DNA of 64,000 nt. Origin: Cytophagales bacterium. GTDB lineage: Bacteria > Bacteroidota > Bacteroidia > Cytophagales > Cyclobacteriaceae. Position numbers and translations under genes: made by a program. Below the pieces are notes generated by a model. It saw only the letters and a program-made list of their open reading frames with translations, was not told the origin of the DNA and ran no database searches. The first letter of the stretch is position 1. Each line of letters opens with the position of its first letter. Where the stretch lies: contig JAWPMT010000005.1 of the NCBI GenBank assembly GCA_033344775.1, positions 496,001-560,000 of the forward strand, given 5' to 3'. Below, one piece after another: positions 37,295 to 46,475 of the stretch.

Positions 37295-38308
37295 TTACTT
37301 TTTGGTATTCATGATTGACTCCAGCAACTCAGGAGAGATGTTGATGCTACCAATTTTCTCGGCATTTTCAGCCAATTCTCTAAAGGCCAGGGCAATGTTA
37401 TCCTTGGCCTGGATTCCTTTTGAATTGATGGCCATCAATGTCTTCCAATCGAGTGATTGATAAGGTCTTAGAGAAGCAGAGAGTACGTACTCATTCGCAT
37501 CAGCCTGTTTCTTCTCATTCTTGACCTTCAAGTCAATGAGCATTTGCTTTTGTTCCTCCAAAGAAATATTGGATTTCATCTTCATCTCCTGCAATTGCTG
37601 ATCGTTCTCCTGCTTGACCACCTTGGTTTCCATTTGTTTTTCAGCAATTTGCTTTTGTTTCTCTTCGACAGCAATCTCCGTGCTCAGTTCACTTTCTTTG
37701 ATGACCCGTTCCTGCTCTACGGCAAAGTTCCGGCGCTCGTATATCGCCTGGTCTGCTTCTTTCTGCAGGGATTCTCGGGTTTGCGCCTCCAGCGCACGCG
37801 CCATATCAGGATTCGGAGTTACTCCCAATACATTGACACTCATTACCTCCAGACCCAGCATATTCACCGTTTTGGATTGCTGCACACTCTTGAAGATATG
37901 CTCCTCAATGCCTTGCAACCGACGCAGTGCTTCCTTTACATTAAGGCCCTGGATCACACTGGCACTCGCTGTTTGTGCTTCATTGATGATCCGTTGCTGT
38001 ATTTTCTCATAATCATCTTTCAAATATTGACCTTTGCTATTCACCGTAAAATCAAGGCTCTCGGCTAGTTGTTTGGGAGCAATCACTTTGTAAGTAATCT
38101 GGCCTTGTATTGTGACTTCCTGATAGTCTTTGGTGGACTCCTTGAAGACAAATTGAAAATCATTACTTTCCATGGGTATGGAAACAATGGAAGAATTGGC
38201 GGCGAAGTAGAAAAACGCCAGGCCCCTGCCCTCTTTGATGACCTGGCCATTCTTGTAGAGAATGACATGGTTCATTGCGTCAAATTTGATGTAGTTAAAA
38301 CCAAACAT
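37295..38308 (-). CDS. SPFH/band-7 (prohibitin-like) protein
   Basis: 337 aa. The SPFH domain occupies about residues 15-175 (VILYKNGQVIKEGRGLAFFY, VTIQGQITYKV, RIINEAQTASASVIQGLNV, LGLEVMSVNVLGVTPNP). A long charged coiled coil rich in Gln/Lys/Glu (about 175-270) follows. There is no strong N-terminal membrane helix, so membrane contact would be through the hydrophobic face. Family members form ring or cage assemblies on membranes. It is co-transcribed with the NAD-kinase-like gene and preceded by two NrtR-type palindromes. Confidence 0.88.
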   Translation of the reverse strand: MFGFNYIKFDAMNHVILYKNGQVIKEGRGLAFFYFAANSSIVSIPMESNDFQFVFKESTKDYQEVTIQGQITYKVIAPKQLAESLDFTVNSKGQYLKDDYEKIQQRIINEAQTASASVIQGLNVKEALRRLQGIEEHIFKSVQQSKTVNMLGLEVMSVNVLGVTPNPDMARALEAQTRESLQKEADQAIYERRNFAVEQERVIKESELSTEIAVEEKQKQIAEKQMETKVVKQENDQQLQEMKMKSNISLEEQKQMLIDLKVKNEKKQADANEYVLSASLRPYQSLDWKTLMAINSKGIQAKDNIALAFRELAENAEKIGSINISPELLESIMNTKK

Positions 38309-38335
38309 GTTGAATCTTTCTTTTAGTTAAACATC

Positions 38336-38360
38336 TATTTGTGTATAATACACGCAAATA
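38336..38360. promoter_or_regulatory. palindromic operator upstream of the SPFH gene
   Basis: The centre GTGTATAATACAC (38341-38353) is a perfect palindrome around one base, with TATTT and AAATA arms extending it to 25 bp. The 17-mer at 38340-38356, TGTGTATAATACACGCA, has the same half-site pattern as the sites at 38394 and 39123. It lies 28 bp upstream of the SPFH start, in a promoter-like position. Confidence 0.7.
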
Positions 38361-38393
38361 GAATAAACAAGATTCATTTTGACGCATCTTTTT

Positions 38394-38410
38394 TGCGTAA
38401 ATTTTACACT
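38394..38410. promoter_or_regulatory. second copy of the NrtR-type site
   Basis: TGCGTA-AATTT-TACACT matches the TGYGTR-N5-YACRCA pattern except for its last base. It stands 86 bp upstream of the SPFH start. A lone half-site GACGCA occurs between the two palindromes at 38381. Confidence 0.55.
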
Positions 38411-38439
38411 AAATATTTAAGTATCTGATTTACAATCAA

Positions 38440-39120
38440 TTAAATTTCGAAAATAATTCCTTCTTCCTTTAGCTGAAAGTATCGTTGTTCATTGAATTGA
38501 AACAAATTCGCAGGTCGACCGGCACCTTTCTTGACTTTTTCATCCAACTCATCGAGCATATCGAAGCTGAGAATCTTCTTCCGGAAATTCCGACGATCAA
38601 TGCTCCTACCAAGTAAGGTAGTGTACAGGTTTTCCAAATCCGAAAAAGGAAACTTCTTCTCCAGCAATTCGAAACCGATGGGTTCATAGGTGATCTTGGC
38701 CCTTAATCGCGCAATAGCAACCTCCAGCACCTTCGCATGATCAAACGCTATTTGTGGCAAATGCTGTATATCAAACCACTGGACTTCCTTGGCATCGGAG
38801 GATGCTTCAACGATAAACGAATCGGGCCGAACCAATCCGAAATAAGCCACGGATACTACCCTTCCTCGTGGATCACGGCCTGGCGTTCCGAAGGTATAGA
38901 GTTGTTCGAGGTAATTGATTTTAACACCGGTCTCCTCTTCTAATTCTCGGTACACCGCTTCCTCGAGTGATTCGTCTTGCTTTACAAAGCCCCCGGGGAT
39001 CGCCCATTGGTCTTTGTACGGGTCATATTTTCGTTTTACCAGCAATACAGAAACTCTCGGAGTTGGATCATATCCAAAAATCACTCCGTCTACCGTGAGG
39101 CTTATCTTGGGTCTTGCCAT
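38440..39120 (-). CDS. NrtR-like Nudix/winged-helix transcriptional regulator
   Basis: 226 aa. The N-terminal Nudix domain has a complete Nudix box GFVKQDESLEEAVYRELEEE (about residues 44-63) followed by TGV. The C-terminal ~80 residues (LLGRSIDRRNFRKKIL, KKGAGRPANLFQFN) form the winged helix of NrtR/AraR-type regulators. These sense ADP-ribose or related nucleotides and control NAD or sugar genes. The intact box means hydrolysis is possible, whereas many regulators have lost it. A matching palindrome lies three bases before its start (autoregulation), and others precede the SPFH operon. Confidence 0.87.
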   Translation of the reverse strand: MARPKISLTVDGVIFGYDPTPRVSVLLVKRKYDPYKDQWAIPGGFVKQDESLEEAVYRELEEETGVKINYLEQLYTFGTPGRDPRGRVVSVAYFGLVRPDSFIVEASSDAKEVQWFDIQHLPQIAFDHAKVLEVAIARLRAKITYEPIGFELLEKKFPFSDLENLYTTLLGRSIDRRNFRKKILSFDMLDELDEKVKKGAGRPANLFQFNEQRYFQLKEEGIIFEI

Positions 39121-39122
39121 AT

Positions 39123-39139
39123 TGCGTACAATTTACGCA
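39123..39139. promoter_or_regulatory. palindrome abutting the NrtR-like start codon
   Basis: TGCGTA-CAATT-TACGCA is a perfect 6-5-6 inverted repeat just two bases upstream of the start codon of the NrtR-like gene, so bound protein would cover the ribosome-binding region or promoter end. It shares half-sites with those at 38340 and 38394. Confidence 0.7.
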
Positions 39140-39185
39140 TAAATTCCTTCAAGGTTGAGCAATCCTGGCGATCATTCCCCTCCCA

Positions 39186-41792
39186 TCACTCATATCGCAA
39201 CGTTTCCACCGGATTGATTCTGGCAACCTTGAGTACATGCCAGGTAATGACCAACAAAGCCAGTCCGGCTACTGTCACTCCGATTCCCAGAAATACCCAC
39301 CAGTCCAGCGAAATTCTATTGGCAAAATTGGTTAGCCATTGGTTCATAAAATAGGCCACTATCGGGCATGAGATGAGAAAGGCAATGCCTATGGTTGTTA
39401 AAAAGGAACTGGTAAGCATTTGAAAAATATTCGGGATCGTGGCACCATTGACCTTTCGAATACCAATTTCCTTGGTCCTTCTCTTCGTTTCGTGAAAAGT
39501 GAACGTGAACATGGACAGGCATGACAAAAACAAGGTAACAATCCCAAAGGACAGGTAGATCTTGTTGGTCTTTTTTTCCTTGAGGTATTGCTGCGAAACC
39601 TGATCTTCAAATCTGGTGGCCTGAAAGAATCCTGCCGTATTTACTTGGTGGTAAAGTTGTTCCAGCAGTTCCATCGTTTCTTTTTCCTTCCCAGGCGCAT
39701 GCCGGACCTGAATATCAGTATCCTCATAATAAAAGTAGGGCATAACTAAAGGTTGGATCGCCTGAGATAAGTGCTCATAATGAAAGTCTTTGACCACCCC
39801 AATGACTCTGAACTTTCGTTCCTCCGAACGGCCCCGCGGTTCCGCTTCAATGCTCATTCCTTCCAAATCTTCAACACCCCAAGACTTCAACGCCGCTTCA
39901 TTAATGACCACTTTCAAGTCGTCATTATGATCCAGTGAATCACTAAAGAACCTACCCTTCAGGACTTCAAGATCAAATACTTGTTGATATCCGGGATCTA
40001 CTCTGATGGTTTTCAACGGAAGGTAATCATCGGAAGAACCGACCAACTTCCAGGAATTGGCATAGGCAAAATCAAGCGGTGCCTGTCCATGAGTCACAGC
40101 GAGGATATCCGCACGTTGATGCAATTGATCCATCGCAAAGTTGTATTTATTAAGTAACCGAGCGCGCTCCACACTGTCTTGTCTGGCAGATGGCATGATT
40201 TCCAGAAACCGGGTTTGCAGGATGTTCTCCTGATTCAATCCAATCTCTTTATTGAGCATGAATTTGATCTGCAGATAAATAATCGCCGTGGCGATCAGTA
40301 AGGAAATGGATACAGCATATTGCAAGGCGGTTGCGATTCGCTGACGGTAAGCGACTTTAAAGAAATTGACCTTTCCTGTAAGCGCTTGCAAGGCATTGAT
40401 CCCCTGTATTCTAAAAACTTGAATGAGAACAGTTGCAAAAACTGCACCCCCAACTACCATACTGATTACCATAAGGTCCAATAGGGGATCAGGATCAATG
40501 TGCAATTCCATGAATAGGGTATACTTTTCAAATAATAGCCGGATCGTAAAAAAGGCAACCCCAACAGCGATCAGAAAATACAACAACATATTGACCATCA
40601 CTTCAAAAATCAGCGCACCTCGCTGTGCACCGATGACGCGCTTGACACCTAGTTTTCTGGTCATGGTCAGCAACGCTGTGCTTTGAATGTTGACAAAGCC
40701 GAAAACCATGATCAGCAACAGCGACACAGCCACCACATTCATCACCTTTTGATTGGTTGCATCACCATACTTTGAAAAGAAGCTAACGTTGAAAGGTGCT
40801 GATTGATAAACTTCAGCCAATGGAAAAAAATCAACAGTAGCTTCCTTGAAGCGACTTTCAGGAGTCAACGCCGTTAGTTTTTCATTGAGTGGTTCTACTT
40901 GAGCGTCTTTAGCCAGCAGAAGCAGGTTTTGCGGCATCCTCCGCCAGAGCGCTTGTGAATACTTTGGAACAAGGTAATCAAATGCTATTGAACTACTGGA
41001 AGGTATGTTCTTCAGGACACCAGCTACCTGATAAACACCATTTCGGTCACACTTGATTTCTACACGTTTACCTATAGGATCTCGTTCTCCCCACACCTTT
41101 TTTGCAAATCGTTCTGTAACGATGATTTGATCTGGTCGAGAGAGTGCTTGCTGATCTCCGTAAAGGATGGGAAAACTAAATAAGTCAAAAAAGGTGCTGT
41201 CTGTTATTAATGCGGTCCCATCGAAACTGCTGCCTTCTGCGATAAATTGGATCTCTCCTGGTCGGTATTGATGCACGGAAATGTGCTGCTCTATTTCGGG
41301 ATATTGCGAATAATCCAGATTAAAGAATATGCTCACAGGGCCAACGAGGATATCTGCATTCGGTGATAATCTGGTGGTACCAATATAAATCCGATCTACA
41401 TTTTCATGGAACCGATTCATCTGGGCTTCATTGTGTATCCAGGAGTAGACCAATTGAAAACTGACCGCTCCTAAAACGAGTGTCAGGAGGCTCATCACCG
41501 ACACCACCCTTTGTTTCAAGAGATTTCGGGCACTTATTTTGAAAAGGAAATTGAACATATTGAAAGGATTACCGGGAGTTTTGGAAGAAAGTACGGACCA
41601 CATCCGTCGAAACCTGAGAAAAGCCAGTGACCGATAGGCATAGTTGAAATTGGCCCGGGCCCTACTTTTACCCTGGCTCATGTCCTTCGTGAACAGTTCA
41701 TGCATGTCTCCTTCCACACTTTCCCAGATGTAGGAATCGCAAAGTCGGGACATCAACCATTGGATGAATCTTGGTGGCTTTACTTCAGTCAT
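39186..41792 (-). CDS. FtsX/MacB-type ABC permease with prefix domain
   Basis: 868 aa. A soluble permease-prefix domain (about 1-85) comes first. A membrane segment, a large periplasmic MacB-like domain, three membrane segments, a second periplasmic domain and a last three-helix FtsX block (KEIGIRKVNGATIPNIFQML, VETLRYE end) follow. Such duplicated permeases work with a MacB-type ATPase, which is not in this window. The start overlaps the PadR regulator stop by four bases. Likely exports peptides or antimicrobial compounds, or transmits envelope stress. Confidence 0.9.
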   Translation of the reverse strand: MTEVKPPRFIQWLMSRLCDSYIWESVEGDMHELFTKDMSQGKSRARANFNYAYRSLAFLRFRRMWSVLSSKTPGNPFNMFNFLFKISARNLLKQRVVSVMSLLTLVLGAVSFQLVYSWIHNEAQMNRFHENVDRIYIGTTRLSPNADILVGPVSIFFNLDYSQYPEIEQHISVHQYRPGEIQFIAEGSSFDGTALITDSTFFDLFSFPILYGDQQALSRPDQIIVTERFAKKVWGERDPIGKRVEIKCDRNGVYQVAGVLKNIPSSSSIAFDYLVPKYSQALWRRMPQNLLLLAKDAQVEPLNEKLTALTPESRFKEATVDFFPLAEVYQSAPFNVSFFSKYGDATNQKVMNVVAVSLLLIMVFGFVNIQSTALLTMTRKLGVKRVIGAQRGALIFEVMVNMLLYFLIAVGVAFFTIRLLFEKYTLFMELHIDPDPLLDLMVISMVVGGAVFATVLIQVFRIQGINALQALTGKVNFFKVAYRQRIATALQYAVSISLLIATAIIYLQIKFMLNKEIGLNQENILQTRFLEIMPSARQDSVERARLLNKYNFAMDQLHQRADILAVTHGQAPLDFAYANSWKLVGSSDDYLPLKTIRVDPGYQQVFDLEVLKGRFFSDSLDHNDDLKVVINEAALKSWGVEDLEGMSIEAEPRGRSEERKFRVIGVVKDFHYEHLSQAIQPLVMPYFYYEDTDIQVRHAPGKEKETMELLEQLYHQVNTAGFFQATRFEDQVSQQYLKEKKTNKIYLSFGIVTLFLSCLSMFTFTFHETKRRTKEIGIRKVNGATIPNIFQMLTSSFLTTIGIAFLISCPIVAYFMNQWLTNFANRISLDWWVFLGIGVTVAGLALLVITWHVLKVARINPVETLRYE

Positions 41793-42121
41793 GAATTACT
41801 CAATTTGAATGTCGGAATGTTATTCCACAATTTGTCACGCAGGCTCCGGGCATCTTCCATGGCCTTTTTACCTGCTGCAGTCAGGGTAAAGATCAGTTTA
41901 CGCTTCCCTCCTCGCTCAGGAGTTGGGTCACTGTAAGCCGCTTTTAAGAAGCCCTTTTCTTCCAGGCGATGTAGGACATTGTGAACCGAGCTGATCGATA
42001 TTTTGCGATCACATTGCTTCTCTACTTCCTCCTGGATCAATATCCCGTAGGCCTGATCTTCGAGACTGGCAACGATCAATAATATAATTTCTTCCAGCTC
42101 GCCAAGGTTCGTTCTCTTCAT
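41789..42121 (-). CDS. PadR-family transcriptional repressor
   Basis: 110 aa, the small PadR type. LGELEEIILLIVASLEDQAYGILIQEEVE is the winged helix, and GGKRKLIFTLTAAGKKAME the wing and C-terminal helix. In Bacteroidetes these are commonly paired with FtsX-like permeases, as here, with a 4-bp overlap. A 15-bp-arm inverted repeat immediately upstream is the probable operator. Confidence 0.92.
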   Translation of the reverse strand: MKRTNLGELEEIILLIVASLEDQAYGILIQEEVEKQCDRKISISSVHNVLHRLEEKGFLKAAYSDPTPERGGKRKLIFTLTAAGKKAMEDARSLRDKLWNNIPTFKLSNS

Positions 42122-42131
42122 GAGTTTATTT

Positions 42132-42175
42132 TTTCGACAATTGTGAAATTAATATATTTCTCATAATTGTCGAAA
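42132..42175. promoter_or_regulatory. long inverted repeat upstream of padR
   Basis: TTTCGACAATTGTGA (42132-42146) and TCATAATTGTCGAAA (42161-42175) are complementary at 14 of 15 positions with a 14-base AT-rich centre. It lies 11-54 bp before the padR start and should overlap the promoter, fitting PadR autorepression. Confidence 0.7.
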
Positions 42176-42316
42176 TTATACGGAGACTTAAAGTTTGCTG
42201 TTGTGACACGAAGTATTAATCAGCTAGTAATTCCTAGTGAATCAAACCTATTGTGGTCAGGACAAGAGTTCGTTAATTTAGTGGCTACCTAAAATGAAAG
42301 AGGTTGGTTTTCCAAA

Positions 42317-42399
42317 TGTCAGGTTGACCAAGCGTCCCCGAACCTGTCGAAACCTTGAAATAAGCAGTATAAGTCTATTTCGACAGGGTCAATATGACA
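42317..42399. repeat. REP-like extragenic palindrome
   Basis: Left elements TGTCA-GG-TTGACC (42317-42329) and CCTGTCGAAA (42343-42352) are mirrored by TTTCGACAGG (42378-42387) and GGTCAA-TA-TGACA (42387-42399). The wording (ccgaacctgtcgaaac) resembles dispersed palindromes found in many bacterial genomes. It stands between padR and the S9 peptidase, a 331-bp gap without genes. Confidence 0.6.
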
Positions 42400-42452
42400 G
42401 TTAGCTTGGGACCAAGGATAAGTTCACCTCTCCTTTTTATCGATTGAACTCT

Positions 42453-44690
42453 ATGAAACAATTCATCGCCCTGATTTTAGTATGCTTCCTTGCATTCTCG
42501 GTAAATGCCCAAAACGCACGTTTACTCACCCTGGATCTCATTTACGATCCTTCTGAATTTCAGCAATCTTATCAACCTCCGGCAAAATGGATTGAACAGG
42601 GTGAGTCCTACATCATCATTGAGGGGAATGAAAGCGGTGAAAATGAAATGATCCGTTACCGTTCATCGAATGCGGATCGGTCTGTCTTTCTATCCAGCGC
42701 ACAACTCACTCCTGCTGGTCAGGATACACCGCTCTGGATTGAGGAGTTTTCGCTCTCCAATGATGAGAGCAAAGTATTGATCTTCACCAACTCCAAAAGG
42801 GTTTGGCGTTCCAATACCAAAGGTGACTATTGGGTATATGATTTCAAGACCAATCAACTCTCTCAATTGGGAGCAGATTTCCCCACTTCCTCACTCATGT
42901 TTGCCAAATTCTCCAATGACAACAGCTACGCGGCTTATGTGGTGGACTTCAACCTTTATAAAGAAGATTTCACCTCCGGAGCCGTTGCTCAGTTGACGAC
43001 TGATGGCACCACAGACATCATCAATGGCACTTTTGATTGGGTCTATGAAGAGGAATTTGGTTGCAGAGATGGCTTCAGATGGAGTCCTGATGCTTCCAGG
43101 ATCGCCTATTGGCAGTTGGATGCTTCCTCTATCGGTGTTTTCAACATGATCAATAATACTGATTCGGTGTATTCTCAAATTGTTCCTGTCCAATATCCCA
43201 AAGTAGGACAAGACCCTTCTTCTGCAAAGATCGGGCTGGTAGATACGAAAACGGGCAGTACCAATTGGATAGCGCTGGAAGGAAGTACTATACAAAATTA
43301 CCTACCGGCCATGCAGTGGATCGATGAGGACCGATTGCTGATCCAACAACTGAACCGGAAACAAAATCATCTTAAAATCTGGATCCATCGACCATCATCG
43401 CAAGAAACGACCTTGCTATATGAAGAAACAGAGGAAAGCTGGGTCGACATTCAGTATCCCGACATTTCTAGTTCGCATTGGGGCGATAATGATTTGAAAT
43501 TAGTTGACGGAGGTAAATCTGTCCTGAGAATGACCGAAGACAATTGGAGGAATGCTTATAAAGTAAACCTGGCTTCCGGAACTAAAACATTGGTTTCTCC
43601 AGGAAGCTACGATGTTGCCTCTGTGGCAGGAAACAATAATAAGTCACTTTATTATCTCGCTTCGCCGGACAACACCACCCAACGATACCTTTATTCAGTT
43701 GACCTGAAAGGAAAAAAACGCGACAATCGCCTTACTCCTGCTACCTACGAGGGCATCAATAACTACGACATTTCTCCTAATGGTAAATACGCTTTCCATA
43801 CCCATACCAGCGCCATGCATCCCGGAAGTGTGAGGCTGATTTCTTTGCCTGATCACAAGACGATCCGTACGATTTTAGATAATAATTCGTATGTCGAAGA
43901 GCTCAAGGGCCTGGCATTGCCTGAAGTTGAGTTCTTTCAGGTCGAAACAGAAGATGGCATCTTAGTCGACGGAAGAATGATCAAACCCCTCAATTTCGAT
44001 GCATCGTCTAAATACCCGGTAATCTTCCACTTGTACGGAGAACCATGGGGACAGCAAGCGACCGATGCTTATGTTGGTCTATGGAACATCATGCTGGCAC
44101 AACAAGGGTATGTAGTGATCGCGATCGATCCGCGGGGTACTCCCCTCTTGAAAGGTTCTGACTGGAGAAAATCAATCTATCGTCAGATCGGAAGGGTGAA
44201 TATCAAAGACATGGCACAAGCGGCGATTGAGATTGCAAAATTCCCTTATATCGATGAAGATCGTGTTGGCGTATGGGGATGGAGCGGTGGAGGATCTTCC
44301 ACCCTCAATTTGATGTTCCAATATCCTGACATCTTCCATACGGGGGTTTCTGTTGCGCCAGTGGCTTACCAGTTGACCTATGACAACATCTATCAGGAAA
44401 GGTACATGGGACTGCCTCAAGAAAACAGAGAAGACTTTATTGCTGGCTCACCCATCACGCACGCGAAAAACCTGAAAGGCAAATTGTTACTCGTACACGG
44501 TACGGGAGACGATAACGTTCATTATCAAAATATGGAAATGCTTGTCGATGAGCTGATCAGTCACAACAAGCAATTTCAAATGATGGCTTATCCGAATCGT
44601 TCTCATGGCATTTATGAAGGCAGGAACACCAGACGCCATCTCTACACGATGATCTATCAATTCTTCCGGGATAATTTACCTGTGGAATAA
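42453..44690 (+). CDS. DPP-IV-family serine peptidase (second copy)
   Basis: 745 aa from the ATG at 42453, which opens a signal peptide ending FSVNAQ. The beta-propeller part has FDWVYEEEFGCRDGFRWSPDASRIAYW, the Glu pair being the substrate N-terminus anchor of DPP-IV. The hydrolase part has GVWGWSGGGSS (nucleophile), HGTGDDNVHYQN (acid) and NRSHGIYEG (His). A complete active site, so an X-Pro dipeptidyl peptidase is likely. It is closer to canonical DPP-IV than the copy at 14655. A terminator follows. Confidence 0.95.
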   Translation: MKQFIALILVCFLAFSVNAQNARLLTLDLIYDPSEFQQSYQPPAKWIEQGESYIIIEGNESGENEMIRYRSSNADRSVFLSSAQLTPAGQDTPLWIEEFSLSNDESKVLIFTNSKRVWRSNTKGDYWVYDFKTNQLSQLGADFPTSSLMFAKFSNDNSYAAYVVDFNLYKEDFTSGAVAQLTTDGTTDIINGTFDWVYEEEFGCRDGFRWSPDASRIAYWQLDASSIGVFNMINNTDSVYSQIVPVQYPKVGQDPSSAKIGLVDTKTGSTNWIALEGSTIQNYLPAMQWIDEDRLLIQQLNRKQNHLKIWIHRPSSQETTLLYEETEESWVDIQYPDISSSHWGDNDLKLVDGGKSVLRMTEDNWRNAYKVNLASGTKTLVSPGSYDVASVAGNNNKSLYYLASPDNTTQRYLYSVDLKGKKRDNRLTPATYEGINNYDISPNGKYAFHTHTSAMHPGSVRLISLPDHKTIRTILDNNSYVEELKGLALPEVEFFQVETEDGILVDGRMIKPLNFDASSKYPVIFHLYGEPWGQQATDAYVGLWNIMLAQQGYVVIAIDPRGTPLLKGSDWRKSIYRQIGRVNIKDMAQAAIEIAKFPYIDEDRVGVWGWSGGGSSTLNLMFQYPDIFHTGVSVAPVAYQLTYDNIYQERYMGLPQENREDFIAGSPITHAKNLKGKLLLVHGTGDDNVHYQNMEMLVDELISHNKQFQMMAYPNRSHGIYEGRNTRRHLYTMIYQFFRDNLPVE

Positions 44691-44701
44691 GCTCACTTAA
44701 T

Positions 44702-44734
44702 ACTGGCCTTCTTGCATGATGAGATGGGGCCAGT
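44702..44734 (+). terminator. terminator after the second S9 peptidase
   Basis: ACTGGCC (44702-44708) pairs with GGCCAGT (44728-44734), followed by CGCTTTTT. Confidence 0.75.
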
Positions 44735-44817
44735 CGCTTTTTATCATTTGAAAATTCCAATGTGAGCATCGAAACATAGGTTGATTCAGTGAATGGCGTT
44801 ACTATTGGACTTCATTC

Positions 44818-45912
44818 ATGGAGTTAACGCTACTTTTTCATCTATTGATTGCCTTCGGTGCGCTGCAGGCCTTGTTCCTTGCTCTGATTCTGGGCACAAG
44901 AAAGCAAGAAAAGGCAACCAGGCTCTTTGCCCTCTTTCTGTTCATTGAAGGATTCACGCTGATTGAAAGGCTGGTAGCTGAAACGGGATTGATGGCCAAC
45001 CTTCCTCATCTGCTGGGCATCAGCTATCCGTTGAATTTCATCAAATCTCCCATGCTCTTGCTGCTGGCCCTGTTGATCACTCAATCCCACTTTAAAATTC
45101 GTCGTGTACATCTGTGGCATACCTTTCCTTTTTGGTTGATGCTGCTGATGAATGTTCCATTTTACTTGATGACCGGGGAAGAAAAAGTCGAGCAAGTCAC
45201 CGCGTTCATTGATTATGTCCCCGCTTATAATAGTTTCAATTTCTGGTACTTCCTTTCGTTCTTCTTGTACCTGGGAGTATACCTTTATTTCAGCATTAAG
45301 ACACTCAGTTATTATTGCGCGCGCATCAAAACTAATCCGCTCGCTAATGGCTACCTGAGGGTGCTCTATCTGCATTCCACTCTTCTATTGATTCAACTGC
45401 TCCATTTTTTGTTACGACCTTCCGGCTGGGTTGAGTTTCCGTTCATCAATGAAGCGAGCATGTTGCTGATGACTTTCCTCATTCAGTCCATTGCTTATAC
45501 TTTCCTGACGCGATCAAAATTCATGGAAGCACAGGGAAAGAAATTTGACCCGGATCTCGATCAGCTGACCGTAGACGGTCAAAAGATCAGGACACAATTT
45601 GAAACGGAAAAGTCATTCTTAAAAGATGACTTGAGTCTCGAGTCATTTGCAGAAGAATTGGATCTTTCCAAAAACAGGGTATCGGAAGTGATCAATCAAA
45701 GTTTTGGAACCAGTTTCAAAGAGCTATTGGGAAAATATCGGGTAGAAGAAGCCAAACGACTGATGGCAGAGCAAAATGGTCAGGAAACTTCCATTATTCA
45801 GATTGGGTTGAGAGCGGGATTTAACAACAAAGTAAGCTTTTACCGTACCTTCAAAAAACAAACGGGGAAGTCACCTACTGAGTATTTTAAGGATTATTCA
45901 ATAAATTCTTGA
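44818..45912 (+). CDS. AraC-family regulator with multi-span membrane N-terminus
   Basis: 364 aa. About seven hydrophobic segments (residues 1-235) precede a cytosolic AraC domain with LSLESFAEELDLSKNRVSEVINQSFG and IIQIGLRAGFNNKVSFYRTFKKQTGKSPTEYF. This 7TM-AraC design is common in Bacteroidetes and suggests direct signalling from the membrane to DNA. Start ATG at 44818. Target unknown. The gene 81 bp downstream encodes an SRPBCC protein. Confidence 0.92.
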   Translation: MELTLLFHLLIAFGALQALFLALILGTRKQEKATRLFALFLFIEGFTLIERLVAETGLMANLPHLLGISYPLNFIKSPMLLLLALLITQSHFKIRRVHLWHTFPFWLMLLMNVPFYLMTGEEKVEQVTAFIDYVPAYNSFNFWYFLSFFLYLGVYLYFSIKTLSYYCARIKTNPLANGYLRVLYLHSTLLLIQLLHFLLRPSGWVEFPFINEASMLLMTFLIQSIAYTFLTRSKFMEAQGKKFDPDLDQLTVDGQKIRTQFETEKSFLKDDLSLESFAEELDLSKNRVSEVINQSFGTSFKELLGKYRVEEAKRLMAEQNGQETSIIQIGLRAGFNNKVSFYRTFKKQTGKSPTEYFKDYSINS

Positions 45913-45993
45913 AAATATCAGGGTACAAAACCCTTTGGTAACCTGCTTTTCAGGCGATCTGCCTAGGATTGCTCCGAACTAAAATGAAGCACC

Positions 45994-46440
45994 ATGAAAT
46001 TTGAAGGACACATCGATATCCAGCAATCCATTGACATAGTGACCAGACTGTTTGCGGATCCACAATACCTGGGTGAGTATCAGGAAGGTTTTGTTAAGAA
46101 AGAATTAGTGAGTGGTACCGCAGGACAAAAAGGGGCCATTTCCAACATGTACTACCAACATGGTAAGCATGAAATGGAACTCAAAGAAACGATCCTCAAT
46201 AATGAACTTCCCAACGCATTTGAGGCTTTCTATCACCACAAACACATGGACAATACCATGCGTTGTACATTTGAATCACTTGGTGAGAAAGCAACACGTT
46301 ACTCCTGGCACGTGGATTATACGCGCATCAATTGGGTGATGCCACGCCTGATCGCCATACTATTCCCTGGAGCTTACACCAAGCCCGCCAAAAAATGGAT
46401 GGAGAACTTCAAACAATTTGCGGAGGCCTACACGGATTAG
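45994..46440 (+). CDS. SRPBCC-fold protein
   Basis: 148 aa, helix-grip fold of the START/SRPBCC type: an opening strand MKFEGHIDIQQSIDIVTRLFADPQYLGEY, central beta strands and a long C-terminal helix (PAKKWMENFKQFAEAYTD). Such proteins bind hydrophobic ligands. No catalytic residue can be assigned. It lies between two AraC regulators in one direction. Confidence 0.75.
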   Translation: MKFEGHIDIQQSIDIVTRLFADPQYLGEYQEGFVKKELVSGTAGQKGAISNMYYQHGKHEMELKETILNNELPNAFEAFYHHKHMDNTMRCTFESLGEKATRYSWHVDYTRINWVMPRLIAILFPGAYTKPAKKWMENFKQFAEAYTD

Positions 46441-46475
46441 CTTGTAGGATCATACCCAGATGCCTTTACATTTAT

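Noticed and set aside
44842-45375. Open frame on the minus strand inside the AraC gene
   Set aside because: Antisense shadow of the membrane AraC gene; composition typical of a reverse frame.
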